Origin: an uncultured Prevotella sp.
GTDB lineage: Bacteria; Bacteroidota; Bacteroidia; Bacteroidales; Bacteroidaceae
Direction: 5' to 3'
DNA length: 31,255 bases
Assembly (NCBI GenBank): GCA_938028745.1
Contig: CALIZL010000030.1
Span: 1 to 31,255 of the forward strand
Under the pieces are notes generated by a model. That model did not search any database. It saw nothing but the letters and a program-made list of their open reading frames with translations, and had not been told where the DNA came from. Below are positions 9,139 to 18,323 of this stretch, one piece after another. The position numbers and the translations under genes are program-made. The first letter of the stretch is position 1; every line of letters begins with the position of its first letter.

Positions 9139-9240
9139 ATGGAGAACCTTCTAAAAGGGCCATGCTATGGACACACTTGCAATCAGCTTATGAGTCTTAG
9201 AAAGTTTGTAAGCCACATACATAATGTAATATCAACATAA
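9139..9240 (+). CDS. Possible 33-aa leader ORF before the large helicase
   Basis: An ATG at 9139 opens a 33-codon frame ending in TAA at 9238-9240, 30 bp before the ATG of the 1772-aa gene. The same frame is open further upstream from a TGA at about 9027. It may therefore be the end of a decayed gene (visible text LDYVRVDGDILTKKFMENLL). A TACTTTTG box at 9052-9059 fits the Bacteroidetes -7 consensus and could serve both frames. I do not recognise the product. It may be a remnant, a leader peptide or chance. Confidence 0.25.
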   Translation: MENLLKGPCYGHTCNQLMSLRKFVSHIHNVIST

Positions 9241-9270
9241 GAATAAAACCCACCATATTTTCATATCGCT

Positions 9271-12200
9271 ATGGTAACTGTCAATATCGAATATCTACCT
9301 TCTATCAATTATTCCCTTATCAACAACAGAATAGCTATATGTCAGTCTGTTGAAATCAACAATAACGAAACGAGTGATTTAAGGGATATTGTAATAGAAT
9401 GTTCTGGTGAGTTCTTCCAGGACTTCCGTTCAAGTGTCATCGACTCACTTAAAGCAGGCAAGTCGATGCGCTTACAGGGTATGAACTTGTCTCCAATAGC
9501 CGCACAAGTTGCTGCGGTAACAGAAAAGACTGCATCCACATTCACCGTCAATGTGTTTTCGGATGCACTGTCTGAAACAAAGAAGATATTGTTTACCCAT
9601 AACTACGACATAGATATTATGCCGTACGACCAATGGTTGGGAACCAGCATTCTGCCCCAATGTCTTGCCTCGTTTGTTACGCCTAATCATCCCGCGATAA
9701 ACAACGTTGTAGCTAAGGCAGCGGGCAAGCTGAAAGAAATGTCGGGGTCTTCTGCATTTACCGCATACCAAACAGGTAACACAAATGAGGTGCGAAAGCA
9801 GGTGGCAGCCGTGTATGGCGCACTCCATGCCGAGGGCATTGTGTATCGTTCGGTACCTGCATCGTACGAGGTGGTTGGACAACGCATTACCCTACCCGAC
9901 CAAGTACTTTCTTCTAAACTAGGAAACTGCATAGAGCTTACTCTGCTTTTTGCAAGCGTGCTTGAAAGCTTGGGCATAAACAGCGGTATCGTTCTGCAAG
10001 AAGGACATGCCTACCTTGCCGTTTGGTTGGTTGACGACTGCTGCCAGTATAGCGTTTACGATGATGCCTCGTATATAGAAAAGAAATGTGCGGAAGGCAT
10101 TGATGAGATGCTTGTGCTTGAATGCACACAGATAACAGCAGAATCAACTACTTTTGAAGATGCCCAAAGCATAGCTACAAAACATCTGGCCAACACTGGC
10201 ATCTTTGAAATGTTCATCGACATTAAGCGTTGTCGTCTGGAGCAAGTACGTCCGCTACCCCAACGCACGATGAACAATGGCGTATGGGAAGTGCCGGCGG
10301 AAGGCGTAAGCCATGACGAATGCGTACTGAATGTTAAGGAACATTCTCGTTTTGACCTGACGATGCTGATGGACAGCAAACGTGAGGTAACGAAGATGGA
10401 CATTTGGGAACGTAAGCTCTTGGATTTCTCGTTGCGTAACTCCATGCTTAACCTTTATCTGCGCCAGAAGGCAATTCAGTTTATCTCGTTTGACGTCGAC
10501 CTCGTTGAAGACTATCTGCAAGATGGAGAAGAATACCTTATTTCTTGCAAGCCTAATGTTGGTTTTAACATCATTGGCGAGGAACGTCTTGTGCGTTCTA
10601 AGTTGTTGCCCGAACTACACGAGCTGATAACGAACGACATAAAACACCGTACGCTACACTCGTATCAGACAGAGGCCGAGACACGCTACACGTTGAAGAA
10701 TATCTATCGCGCATCGAGGAACGCCGTTGAGGAAACAGGCGCAAATGCGTTGTATCTTGCAATAGGTACGCTTAGATGGTTTGAAACAGACATCAGCGAG
10801 AAACCTCGTTATGCGCCAATATTGATGCTGCCTGTGGAAATAGTATATAAGAAAGGCGACTACTATATCCGTACACGTGACGAAGAAATTGCTCTGAATA
10901 TCACTTTGACAGAGTTCTTACGGCAGAACTTCGACATTACTATTCCTGGACTTAATCCGCTGCCAAAGGATGATCATGGTGTGGATGTGAAGAAAATCTT
11001 CGCCATCATACGTGAGGTGCTGAAAAACAAAAAGCGTTGGGACGTAGAAGAAGAATGTATTTTGGGCGTATTCTCGTTCAGTAAGTTCCTTATGTGGAAC
11101 GACATTCATAACCACAGACAAGAATTGTTGGATAACAATGTGGTGCGTAGTCTTGTGGAACAGAAACTTACGTTTACGCCAACCCAAGTGATGTCGGACT
11201 TGAAAGGCAAGGATAAAGAAGTAAAACCATCTGATTTGGCATTGCCTGTTCCGATAGACTCTTCGCAAATGGCCGCTGTAATGGAGGCCGGACAAGGAAA
11301 CTCGTATATCCTATACGGCCCTCCTGGAACGGGTAAGTCGCAAACCATTACGAACCTTATAGCCAATGCCTTGTTCCAAGGCAAGCGTGTGTTGTTTGTT
11401 GCTGAGAAGATGGCAGCCCTGAGTGTGGTACAAAAACGTTTGGAGAAGATAAATCTTGGTCCATTCTGCCTTGAAATGCACTCGAACAAAATCACCAAGC
11501 GCCATGTTCTCGAACAGCTGAAGAAGGCTTTGGATGCCGCTCACATCATACGTCCAGAGGAATATGCACGCATAGCCGATGAACTTTATGAGCAGAGATG
11601 CAAACTGATTGAGTATATGGAGGCCCTGCATGACATAAAGGGAGCGGAAGGCATGTCGCTGTTTGACTGCATCATCAGGTATGAATCCATTAATACCCCA
11701 GAGCTTGATGTTGATGCGAACGATGAAGAACTTAAACGACAGTTCCGAATTGAAAAGATGGACAGCTACTCACATCTGCTCAGTCAGAAGTATCAGGCAA
11801 TACTTAGTATTACAGGCGCGCCATCAAAGCATCCGTTGCTTGGACTTAATATTGTGGAGGACGACTTAGTTGATGCAGGGCGTTTGCCATCGCGTATCAA
11901 GACGGCATCCGAAATACTTCGCAAGGCAGAGGAGAACAGAGAGATGCTTTTGAAAGCTGCGAATATAAAGACAGACATACTTAGAGACTGCAACGAGGGT
12001 ATATTATCCCAAGATGGAGAGGCATTATACAATGAGTGGAGAGGCATTAAGGCTAAATGGTTCTTACCTCGTTTCTTTGCCAAGAGGGGTTTCGTTGCCA
12101 AGTTAAAGCAGTTTAATAGTCTGATTATAGAACAAGAGGTTGATGCACTTCTCTCTAATTTGCTTAATTATCAGCAGCTGCATGCAGAAATAGTAACAAT

Positions 12201-14589
12201 ACAGGATGTTGTTCGCACGCTCTTTGCCATTAATTTCGATGCCGACAGACTTCCAAGCAACGATGAATTGAGGAGTTATGGTTCAAGTCTTGACAACTGG
12301 CTTAGACATACAGACAAGGCACGAGACTGGTATCAGTGGTGTGCGTATAAAAAGGAACTTGAAAATGAAGGCCTCGGCGTAGTAGCACGACATATTGAAT
12401 TGGAAACAATTCCTGCGGAAACGTTGAAAGATGCCTTCTTTAAGCGAATATTCCGAAGTCTCGCTTGTGAGAAAATTGCATCGTCACAGGTTCTGAGAAC
12501 CTTTGAAGGAGCTATATTCGATGAGACCATTTCGCGCTACCAACAGCTAACAGAAGAGTTTCAGATACTGAGTCAGAAGGAACTTTATGCCAAGCTGGCC
12601 GCGAATGTACCACATGTAACAGACAGCATCGACAATAGTAGTCCAATTGGGTTCCTCAACAGGAACATAGCCAACGGAGGTAGAGGCATCTCTCTTCGCG
12701 ATTTGTTCGACAACATTAGCACACTATTGCCAAGGCTTTGTCCCTGTATGCTTATGAGCCCTATGTCTGTGGCGCAATTTTTGGACTTGTCGCAGAACAA
12801 GTTCGACCTTGTTGTCTTCGATGAGGCGTCACAGATGCCTACAAGCGAGGCGGTTGGTGCCATTGCGCGCGGCAAGTCTGTAATCGTAGTGGGCGACCCC
12901 AAGCAGATGCCACCAACAAGTTTCTTCTCATCAACGAGTGTTGGCGAAGAAGAGGCCGACATAGACGACCTGGATAGTATTCTCGACGACTGCCACAGCC
13001 TGGGAATACCTTCGCTACAATTGAACTGGCACTACCGTTCAAAACACGAATCGCTGATAGCCTTCTCTAATAATGAATATTACGACGGCGAGCTGATTAC
13101 ATTTCCGTCTGTTGACGACCAGACTACGAAAGTTAAGTACTGCCATGTGGATGGCGTATACGACAAGGGTGGACGCCGTTCGAACAAGAAGGAGGCAGAA
13201 ACCATTGTGGCCGACATCGTCAAGAGGTTGCAAAGCATCGATCATGCCAAATATAGCATTGGCGTAATTGCATTCAGTCAGGTACAACAAAACCTAATTG
13301 AGGACTTACTGACCGAAAAGCTTGACAAGGACCAGAAACTAAGAGAGGCTGCCGACGAGTTGTACGAGCCTATATTTATAAAGAACCTCGAAAACGTACA
13401 GGGTGACGAGCGCGACATCATCTTGTTCTCTATCGGCTATGGCCCAGATAAAGACGGCAAGGTGTCTATGAACTTCGGTCCCTTGAACAACAATGGGGGA
13501 GAAAAACGACTGAATGTAGCAGTAAGCCGTGCTAGAAGAGAAATGATTGTATATTCGTCTTTGAAGGCATCGCACATTGATTTGAAACGAACCAAGGCTC
13601 GCGGTGTGGAAGGTTTGAAACATTTCTTGGAGTATGCCGAGCAACAGATACTCATTCAGGCAGCCAATGCCCACAAGGAAAGTTCAGACCGCGTAATCTC
13701 TGAACAAATAGCCAATGCGCTCAGGACTCGCGGCCACAATGTAAATACCAACGTTGGACGTTCTAACTTTAAAGTCGACGTGGCCATTGCAGATTCTGCT
13801 GATAGCGGCAATTATTCTATGGGTATTCTACTTGATGGTGAGGTTTACCACAATACCCAAACCACAAGAGACCGCGAGATTGTTCAGCCAACGGTATTGA
13901 ATATGCTTGGTTGGAAAATAATGCGCGTATGGAGCGTAGATTGGATTAACAACCCCGAACGTGTTATCGCGCGTATTGAGAACGCTCTACAACAGAAGTC
14001 AAAGCCAATAGAAACGCCAGTTGGCAATGCCACTTTCGACGTTACAAAAGAAGAGGTGGAGGAAATAGAAAGCAATGAGCAAGAATATCGGGTTTACAAC
14101 GGTTTGGGAAAAACTGACTCCATGAACGATGAGGAGCTTGCAACGAAGATTCTTTCATGCGAGCAGCCTATGACACTGATGTATTTATGCAGATGTATGT
14201 GCGCGCATAGGGACAACACAAGGGTTACTCCTACGCTGTTAGCTTCGGTTAAGGATATTGCAGACAGGCAAATGTTTGTTCAAACCCTAGGTAATTCTAC
14301 CATATTGTGGACTGACAAGGCGCACGCAGATGCTTTCAGCGGTTATAGACAGGCTCACGGACGAGACATAACCGAAATTCCCCTCATTGAAATAATGAAT
14401 GCAATAGCACTCACTGTGCAAGAGCAGCTATCTATCAAGACCGATGCACTAACGCTTCTTGTTGCAAAAAAGTTAGGCTTTGCCCGCCGTGGTGCAAAAG
14501 TAGACCAAGCGCTAAAAGAAGGCTTAGAATTGCTTTTAAACACAAAGTGCATCGTAGAGTCTGACGGCATGGTAAGATTGCCAGAATAA
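9271..14589 (+). CDS. Transglutaminase-like / DUF4011 SF1 helicase / Vsr-like nuclease protein, defence candidate
   Basis: A 1772-aa multidomain protein. Residues about 205-270 look like a transglutaminase/cysteine-protease fold with a possible triad C220 (SKLGNCIEL), H246 (EGHAYLAVWL) and D264 or D265. Residues about 376-500 match DUF4011 (WERKLLDFSLRNSMLNLY). A UPF1-like SF1 helicase follows: Walker A GPPGTGKS 683-690, DEAS 1184-1187, GDPKQMPP from 1208, and motif VI EKRLNVAVSRAR 1411-1422; a long helical insert lies between. Residues about 1475-1570 resemble the Vsr/MTES_1575 PD-(D/E)XK nuclease: D1503, LDGEVYH 1521-1527, TRDRE, then GWKIMRVWSVDW. The C-terminal 150 residues match the DUF3320 end type (KKLGFARRGAKV). 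Helicase-nuclease proteins of this kind occur in defence islands. It stands alone on its strand and is the first gene inside the inverted repeat. Domain calls are firm; the immune role is inferred. Confidence 0.9.
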   Translation: MVTVNIEYLPSINYSLINNRIAICQSVEINNNETSDLRDIVIECSGEFFQDFRSSVIDSLKAGKSMRLQGMNLSPIAAQVAAVTEKTASTFTVNVFSDALSETKKILFTHNYDIDIMPYDQWLGTSILPQCLASFVTPNHPAINNVVAKAAGKLKEMSGSSAFTAYQTGNTNEVRKQVAAVYGALHAEGIVYRSVPASYEVVGQRITLPDQVLSSKLGNCIELTLLFASVLESLGINSGIVLQEGHAYLAVWLVDDCCQYSVYDDASYIEKKCAEGIDEMLVLECTQITAESTTFEDAQSIATKHLANTGIFEMFIDIKRCRLEQVRPLPQRTMNNGVWEVPAEGVSHDECVLNVKEHSRFDLTMLMDSKREVTKMDIWERKLLDFSLRNSMLNLYLRQKAIQFISFDVDLVEDYLQDGEEYLISCKPNVGFNIIGEERLVRSKLLPELHELITNDIKHRTLHSYQTEAETRYTLKNIYRASRNAVEETGANALYLAIGTLRWFETDISEKPRYAPILMLPVEIVYKKGDYYIRTRDEEIALNITLTEFLRQNFDITIPGLNPLPKDDHGVDVKKIFAIIREVLKNKKRWDVEEECILGVFSFSKFLMWNDIHNHRQELLDNNVVRSLVEQKLTFTPTQVMSDLKGKDKEVKPSDLALPVPIDSSQMAAVMEAGQGNSYILYGPPGTGKSQTITNLIANALFQGKRVLFVAEKMAALSVVQKRLEKINLGPFCLEMHSNKITKRHVLEQLKKALDAAHIIRPEEYARIADELYEQRCKLIEYMEALHDIKGAEGMSLFDCIIRYESINTPELDVDANDEELKRQFRIEKMDSYSHLLSQKYQAILSITGAPSKHPLLGLNIVEDDLVDAGRLPSRIKTASEILRKAEENREMLLKAANIKTDILRDCNEGILSQDGEALYNEWRGIKAKWFLPRFFAKRGFVAKLKQFNSLIIEQEVDALLSNLLNYQQLHAEIVTIQDVVRTLFAINFDADRLPSNDELRSYGSSLDNWLRHTDKARDWYQWCAYKKELENEGLGVVARHIELETIPAETLKDAFFKRIFRSLACEKIASSQVLRTFEGAIFDETISRYQQLTEEFQILSQKELYAKLAANVPHVTDSIDNSSPIGFLNRNIANGGRGISLRDLFDNISTLLPRLCPCMLMSPMSVAQFLDLSQNKFDLVVFDEASQMPTSEAVGAIARGKSVIVVGDPKQMPPTSFFSSTSVGEEEADIDDLDSILDDCHSLGIPSLQLNWHYRSKHESLIAFSNNEYYDGELITFPSVDDQTTKVKYCHVDGVYDKGGRRSNKKEAETIVADIVKRLQSIDHAKYSIGVIAFSQVQQNLIEDLLTEKLDKDQKLREAADELYEPIFIKNLENVQGDERDIILFSIGYGPDKDGKVSMNFGPLNNNGGEKRLNVAVSRARREMIVYSSLKASHIDLKRTKARGVEGLKHFLEYAEQQILIQAANAHKESSDRVISEQIANALRTRGHNVNTNVGRSNFKVDVAIADSADSGNYSMGILLDGEVYHNTQTTRDREIVQPTVLNMLGWKIMRVWSVDWINNPERVIARIENALQQKSKPIETPVGNATFDVTKEEVEEIESNEQEYRVYNGLGKTDSMNDEELATKILSCEQPMTLMYLCRCMCAHRDNTRVTPTLLASVKDIADRQMFVQTLGNSTILWTDKAHADAFSGYRQAHGRDITEIPLIEIMNAIALTVQEQLSIKTDALTLLVAKKLGFARRGAKVDQALKEGLELLLNTKCIVESDGMVRLPE

Positions 14590-14710
14590 GAACAGGCATA
14601 ATGGAAAGAGAATTGTTTGAACGCACAGCCCGAAAAGCAGGCAGCTTTCTTGATGCAATGCAGGGTTAACGCATTGGTCATTACCAATACCCCGACAATT
14701 TAGTTTTTGA

Positions 14711-14742
14711 CAGTCAGCAAAGATGAACTTCTTTGCTGGCTG
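14711..14742. terminator. Strong hairpin downstream of the 1772-aa gene
   Basis: A 13-bp stem with one G-T pair (14711-14723 with 14730-14742) closes a 6-nt loop. It is 120 bp past the stop of the large helicase gene. No T-run follows on either strand, so it may be an RNA processing or Rho-type end rather than a classic terminator. The rest of 14590-14989 holds no convincing gene; a 22-codon frame at 14601-14669 is too short to support. Confidence 0.35.
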
Positions 14743-14989
14743 CTATGCTGGTGTACCAGTAAAAGAGCAAAACCTTTTAGGGTACGCGAACCAAAGGTTT
14801 ACCAAGTCGCAGAATCTATTTGGCCGCCCTTTATCCCACTATAAAATCGTCAATTCTACTCTTTACGCCGCCCCCTTTCTGTCCATCTACACCGCACATC
14901 CATACCCTACCCTTTCTCTTACACATTTATAGGTATAAGCTCAAGCCCATAACGCCACTTTCTTTTTTACAAATCACTATTTTTAGCGA

Positions 14990-15020
14990 TTGCCAACAAC
15001 CGCAAAAAGCCCTAAATTTG
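14990..15020 (+). promoter_or_regulatory. Bacteroidetes-type promoter for the LCM methyltransferase gene
   Basis: TTG at 14990-14992 and TAAATTTG at 15013-15020 are separated by 20 bp. This fits the -33/-7 pattern of the phylum. The ATG at 15082 is 62 bp beyond the -7 box. Confidence 0.55.
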
Positions 15021-15081
15021 CAAGATAAAAGAACCGCACAAGCCAAGAGAAAAGAAGACTTGCGCCATAAAACTATGCACA

Positions 15082-15903
15082 ATGAACGATAAAATTGAAA
15101 GTAAACTGGCCAACGTACCCGAAACAATGCTCATCACACTTTGGGCCAAAGCAACCGAAACCGAACGTGCCGACGCGCTGATTAAAGACGAAAAGGCCGT
15201 CGAAATGATGGGCAAGATTGACTACGACTTCTCTAAACTCAAAAAGGCATCGTTCTCGCAATCGGGCTGTTGCGTGCGAGCCGGACTCATAGATATGGAG
15301 GCAAAGGCTTTCTTGAAAGACAATCCCGATGCAGTGGTGATACAACTGGGGGCTGGAATTGATGCCCGATACGAACGACTTGGCAAACCCAAGGTGGGAC
15401 ATTGGTACGACCTTGACCTGCCCGAAGCCATCGAACTAAGGCGAAAGTTGCTGCAAGAGTCGGACGAGAATACCTTCCTAGCGCAATCGCTCTTCGATTA
15501 TTCGTGGTGCGACAAGGTGAAAGCCACGGGCAAACCCGTGCTCGTTATCATCGAAGGCGTAATGATGTACTTCGAACCCAAAGAGGTGCAGAGCTTTTTC
15601 AGCACCATCGCGCAACGCCTAGACAATGCCGTTGTACTATTCGACATGCTTGCCTTCGCACTTGTTGGCAACACGAAAAAACACGATTCTTTAAAGAAGA
15701 TGGGCAAAGAGGTAGAATTTAAATGGTCGATGCTTAACACCAAAGACATGGAAACATGGAATAATCGCCTGCATCTAGACAAAGAATACTATATGAGCGA
15801 CTACGACCACGGTCGTTTCCCCTTTATCTTCCGCATGCTTTACCACATCCCCTACTTCTATCGCCGATTTAATCAACGTGTGGTGAAGTTGAAGATTGGG
15901 TAG
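15082..15903 (+). CDS. Class I SAM-dependent methyltransferase of the LCM/TcmP family
   Basis: A 273-aa protein resembling the leucine carboxyl methyltransferase superfamily (Pfam LCM), which includes TcmP, a polyketide O-methyltransferase. The SAM-binding signature is VVIQLGAGIDARYERLG, followed by WYDLDLPEAIELRRKLL, where the acidic residue would hold the ribose. Later PVLVIIEGVMMYF is the family's conserved EGVxMYF block. Length is normal for bacterial members (260-300 aa). It has its own promoter and no operon partner; the pdx genes start 430 bp later after a terminator. The substrate cannot be told; in bacteria these enzymes methylate carboxyl or hydroxyl groups of small molecules. A cytoplasmic location is expected, since no signal is present. 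Confidence 0.85.
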   Translation: MNDKIESKLANVPETMLITLWAKATETERADALIKDEKAVEMMGKIDYDFSKLKKASFSQSGCCVRAGLIDMEAKAFLKDNPDAVVIQLGAGIDARYERLGKPKVGHWYDLDLPEAIELRRKLLQESDENTFLAQSLFDYSWCDKVKATGKPVLVIIEGVMMYFEPKEVQSFFSTIAQRLDNAVVLFDMLAFALVGNTKKHDSLKKMGKEVEFKWSMLNTKDMETWNNRLHLDKEYYMSDYDHGRFPFIFRMLYHIPYFYRRFNQRVVKLKIG

Positions 15904-15993
15904 TGATGAAGGGACAAGTTCACCACTGATAGTTAAAAATAATATTCGATTTCAGAGGTAGCTTATAGGCCAAGCTAACTGCGTGTTTGGCTA

Positions 15994-16097
15994 CAAGCTG
16001 TTTGTAGCCACACTACAAGTCGCTTGTAGCCACACTACGAGCCGTTTGTAGCCTCAATACAAGTCGCTTGTAGCCCCACTACAAAGCCGCTTGTACT
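15994..16097. repeat. 22-bp tandem repeat array with internal palindromes
   Basis: Units start at 15994, 16016, 16038 and 16060, with a fifth partial unit to 16097. The core CAAGTCGCTTGTAGCC together with the preceding CTA forms CTACAAG...CTTGTAG, so each junction can fold into a short hairpin. It lies between the methyltransferase stop and the pdx operon; the rest of 15904-16237 has no gene. There is no spacer between units, so it is not CRISPR. Confidence 0.85.
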
Positions 16098-16237
16098 GAT
16101 ACGTCGACGGCAAAGCACATATCAAAACACCTATAACAATAGGGGGAAACCTTAATAAAGGCAGGCTGTGTTATGGTCTCGTACCTCCCCCGACATTCTC
16201 TTGTGCTTATACTTTTCGACACAATTGTTATAAAAAA

Positions 16238-16269
16238 GGGAACTATATTTCGGTAGTTCCCATTTTTTT
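16238..16269. terminator. Rho-independent terminator just upstream of the pdx operon
   Basis: The 8-bp stem GGGAACTA/TAGTTCCC encloses TATTTCGG and is followed by A and seven T on the plus strand; A6 precedes it, so it could work in both directions. It separates the methyltransferase unit from the pdx operon. A weak TTACTTTG -7-like box follows at 16272-16279. Confidence 0.7.
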
Positions 16270-16334
16270 GTTTACTTTGCAAACCGAGAACAACAGACAA
16301 TAAACGCAGAAAGGAACAGACGGCAAACCAAACA

Positions 16335-17447
16335 TTGGAACAGCAGGTCACACCGATACTCACCATCAACGGCTCCGACGGCACTGGCGGGGCTGGCATA
16401 CAGGCAGACATCAAAACGATTTCTGCCCTTGGAGAGCGTGCCCTTTCGGCCATCACATCCATAACCGCCCAAAACACGTTGGGCATTCAAGAGTTCTACG
16501 ACCTGCCTGCCGAAACCATTAAAGGGCAAATAGAGGCCATTGTCAACGACATGCAGCCCGCCGTTGTGAAGGTGGGCATGATAAGAAGGGCCGACACCGT
16601 GGCACAAATAGCCCAACTGCTAAGGCAACACAAGCCCCGACACGTTATCTACGACCCCGTTATCGTGTCGTCGCAAAACGAGATGCTCATGGCGCAAGAG
16701 GTTGTACACGAGGTTCGGCGCAGCCTATTGCCCCTCTGTTCGTTGGTGTTGATGAAACGCGCCGATGCCGAACGGCTCACACAAACTGCGATTAACACGG
16801 CAGCCGACCTAAACCAAGCGGTGAAAAGTCTGCTTGCCGAGGGTTGCCAGTCGGTGCTGTTGCAGGGCAGCCACATGGCTCCGCAAAGTCTTACCGACGT
16901 GTTCGCAACGGCGAAAGACGGCGAACCCACCTTCTTACCCTCGTTGTTCGGCGAAGGCGAAGGAAATATTCGCCACGGACTTAGCGGCAGCTTGTCGGCC
17001 GCCATCGCCACATTCGTAAACGGCGGCAATGCCATTTTCGAGGCCGTAGTAAACGCACGCAACTACATTGCGCAGCTGCAACCCCAACATACGGGCATCA
17101 TTGGGCGGAGTGGAGAACTGTTTAACGAGTTCACCCACGAGATAACGCAACACCATCGCACCAACAGCGACGTGAAATTTTATGCCGACAAGCTGAACGT
17201 TAGCGCACGATACCTGGCTCAGGTTACGCGCCGCATAACGGGGAAAGCACCCAAAGCCATCATCGACGAGTATCTAACGCACGAGATTGAACAGCAACTG
17301 GCCTTCACCCCGAAAACCGTTCAAGAGATTGCCTACGCCTATGGGTTTCGTTCGCAAGCCCATCTGGCCAAATTCTTTAAGAACATCAACGGGCTCGCTC
17401 CTAGCGAGTTCAGAAAAGAAATACTTTTAAACAAACAACAAAAATGA
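16335..17447 (+). CDS. ThiD/PdxK-like kinase domain fused to AraC-type HTH, probable pdx regulator
   Basis: A 370-aa fusion. Residues 1-250 follow the hydroxymethylpyrimidine/pyridoxine kinase fold (INGSDGTGGAGIQADIKTIS at 11-30, TAQNT, YDPVIVSS). Residues about 277-362 are an AraC/XylS DNA-binding domain ending in IAYAYGFRSQAHLAKFFKNI. In active ThiD the phosphate loop reads GTGCT with a catalytic cysteine; here the same place (215-219) reads GLSGS, so the cysteine is lost. The sugar-kinase block normally reading TPNxxEA is MKRADAE. It overlaps pdxS by 4 bp, so the two are co-translated. The best reading is a B6-vitamer sensor that controls its own operon; residual kinase activity is not excluded. 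The start is TTG at 16335; no ATG occurs upstream in frame. Confidence 0.82.
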   Translation: MEQQVTPILTINGSDGTGGAGIQADIKTISALGERALSAITSITAQNTLGIQEFYDLPAETIKGQIEAIVNDMQPAVVKVGMIRRADTVAQIAQLLRQHKPRHVIYDPVIVSSQNEMLMAQEVVHEVRRSLLPLCSLVLMKRADAERLTQTAINTAADLNQAVKSLLAEGCQSVLLQGSHMAPQSLTDVFATAKDGEPTFLPSLFGEGEGNIRHGLSGSLSAAIATFVNGGNAIFEAVVNARNYIAQLQPQHTGIIGRSGELFNEFTHEITQHHRTNSDVKFYADKLNVSARYLAQVTRRITGKAPKAIIDEYLTHEIEQQLAFTPKTVQEIAYAYGFRSQAHLAKFFKNINGLAPSEFRKEILLNKQQK

Positions 17448-18319
17448 AAGAGAACAGACAAGAACTGAACCGCAACTTGGCACAAATGCTTAAAGGCGGT
17501 GTTATCATGGACGTTACAACCCCCGAGCAAGCACGCATTGCCGAGGCTGCGGGCGCATGCGCCGTTATGGCTTTGGAACGCATCCCTGCCGACATTCGCG
17601 CAGCTGGCGGCGTTTCGCGTATGAGCGACCCCAAGATGATTAAGGGCATCCAAGAGGCCGTTTCTATCCCCGTGATGGCCAAGTGCCGTATTGGCCACTT
17701 TGCCGAGGCACAAATTCTGCAAGCCATCGAGATAGACTACATCGACGAGAGCGAAGTGCTTTCGCCTGCCGACGATGTTTACCACATCGACAAAAACAAG
17801 TTCGAAGTTCCTTTCGTTTGTGGCGCAAAGAACCTTAACGAGGCCCTTCGCCGCATTGCCGAGGGCGCAACGATGATTCGTACAAAGGGCGAACCCGGCA
17901 CGGGCGACGTTATTCAGGCCGTACGCCACTTGCGTATGATGCAAAGCGAGATACGCAGACTAACCTCGATGAGCGAAGACGAACTGTACGAGGCCGCCAA
18001 AGCCATGCAAGCACCTTACGAACTGGTGCGTTACGTACACGAAAACGGCAAACTTCCTGTTGTTAACTTCGCCGCCGGTGGCGTGGCTACGCCTGCCGAT
18101 GCCGCCCTGATGATGCAACTTGGTGCCGAGGGAGTGTTCGTTGGTTCGGGCATATTCAAGTCGGGCGACCCTGCCAAACGTGCTGCCGCCATCGTGAAAG
18201 CCGTAACAAACTTCAACGATGCCAAGATGCTAGCCGAACTATCAGAAGATTTAGGCGAGGCTATGGTAGGCATCAACGAGCAAGAGATAGCACTGCTGAT
18301 GGCAGAGAGGGGGCAATAA
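17444..18319 (+). CDS. pdxS: Pyridoxal 5'-phosphate synthase lyase subunit PdxS
   Basis: A 291-aa protein closely matching PdxS (SNZ family). It builds pyridoxal 5'-phosphate from ribose 5-phosphate, glyceraldehyde 3-phosphate and ammonia in a cytoplasmic dodecamer fed by PdxT. Key residues are present: D23 (VIMDV), K80 in VMAKCRIGH for the first imine, and K148 in RTKGEPGTG. The DESEVLSPADD and GGVATPADAALM blocks are intact. Length matches the family. Its ATG overlaps the TGA of the kinase-AraC gene, and pdxT follows after 4 bp, forming a compact operon. The assignment is secure. Confidence 0.98.
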   Translation: MKENRQELNRNLAQMLKGGVIMDVTTPEQARIAEAAGACAVMALERIPADIRAAGGVSRMSDPKMIKGIQEAVSIPVMAKCRIGHFAEAQILQAIEIDYIDESEVLSPADDVYHIDKNKFEVPFVCGAKNLNEALRRIAEGATMIRTKGEPGTGDVIQAVRHLRMMQSEIRRLTSMSEDELYEAAKAMQAPYELVRYVHENGKLPVVNFAAGGVATPADAALMMQLGAEGVFVGSGIFKSGDPAKRAAAIVKAVTNFNDAKMLAELSEDLGEAMVGINEQEIALLMAERGQ

Positions 18320-18323
18320 GAAA

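Noticed and set aside
10918..11631. Minus-strand reading frames of 106-130 codons within the large helicase gene
   Set aside because: They are antisense shadows of the plus-strand gene, whose motifs are complete in its own frame.
15994..16097. CRISPR-like array
   Set aside because: Again direct 22-bp tandem units with no spacers.
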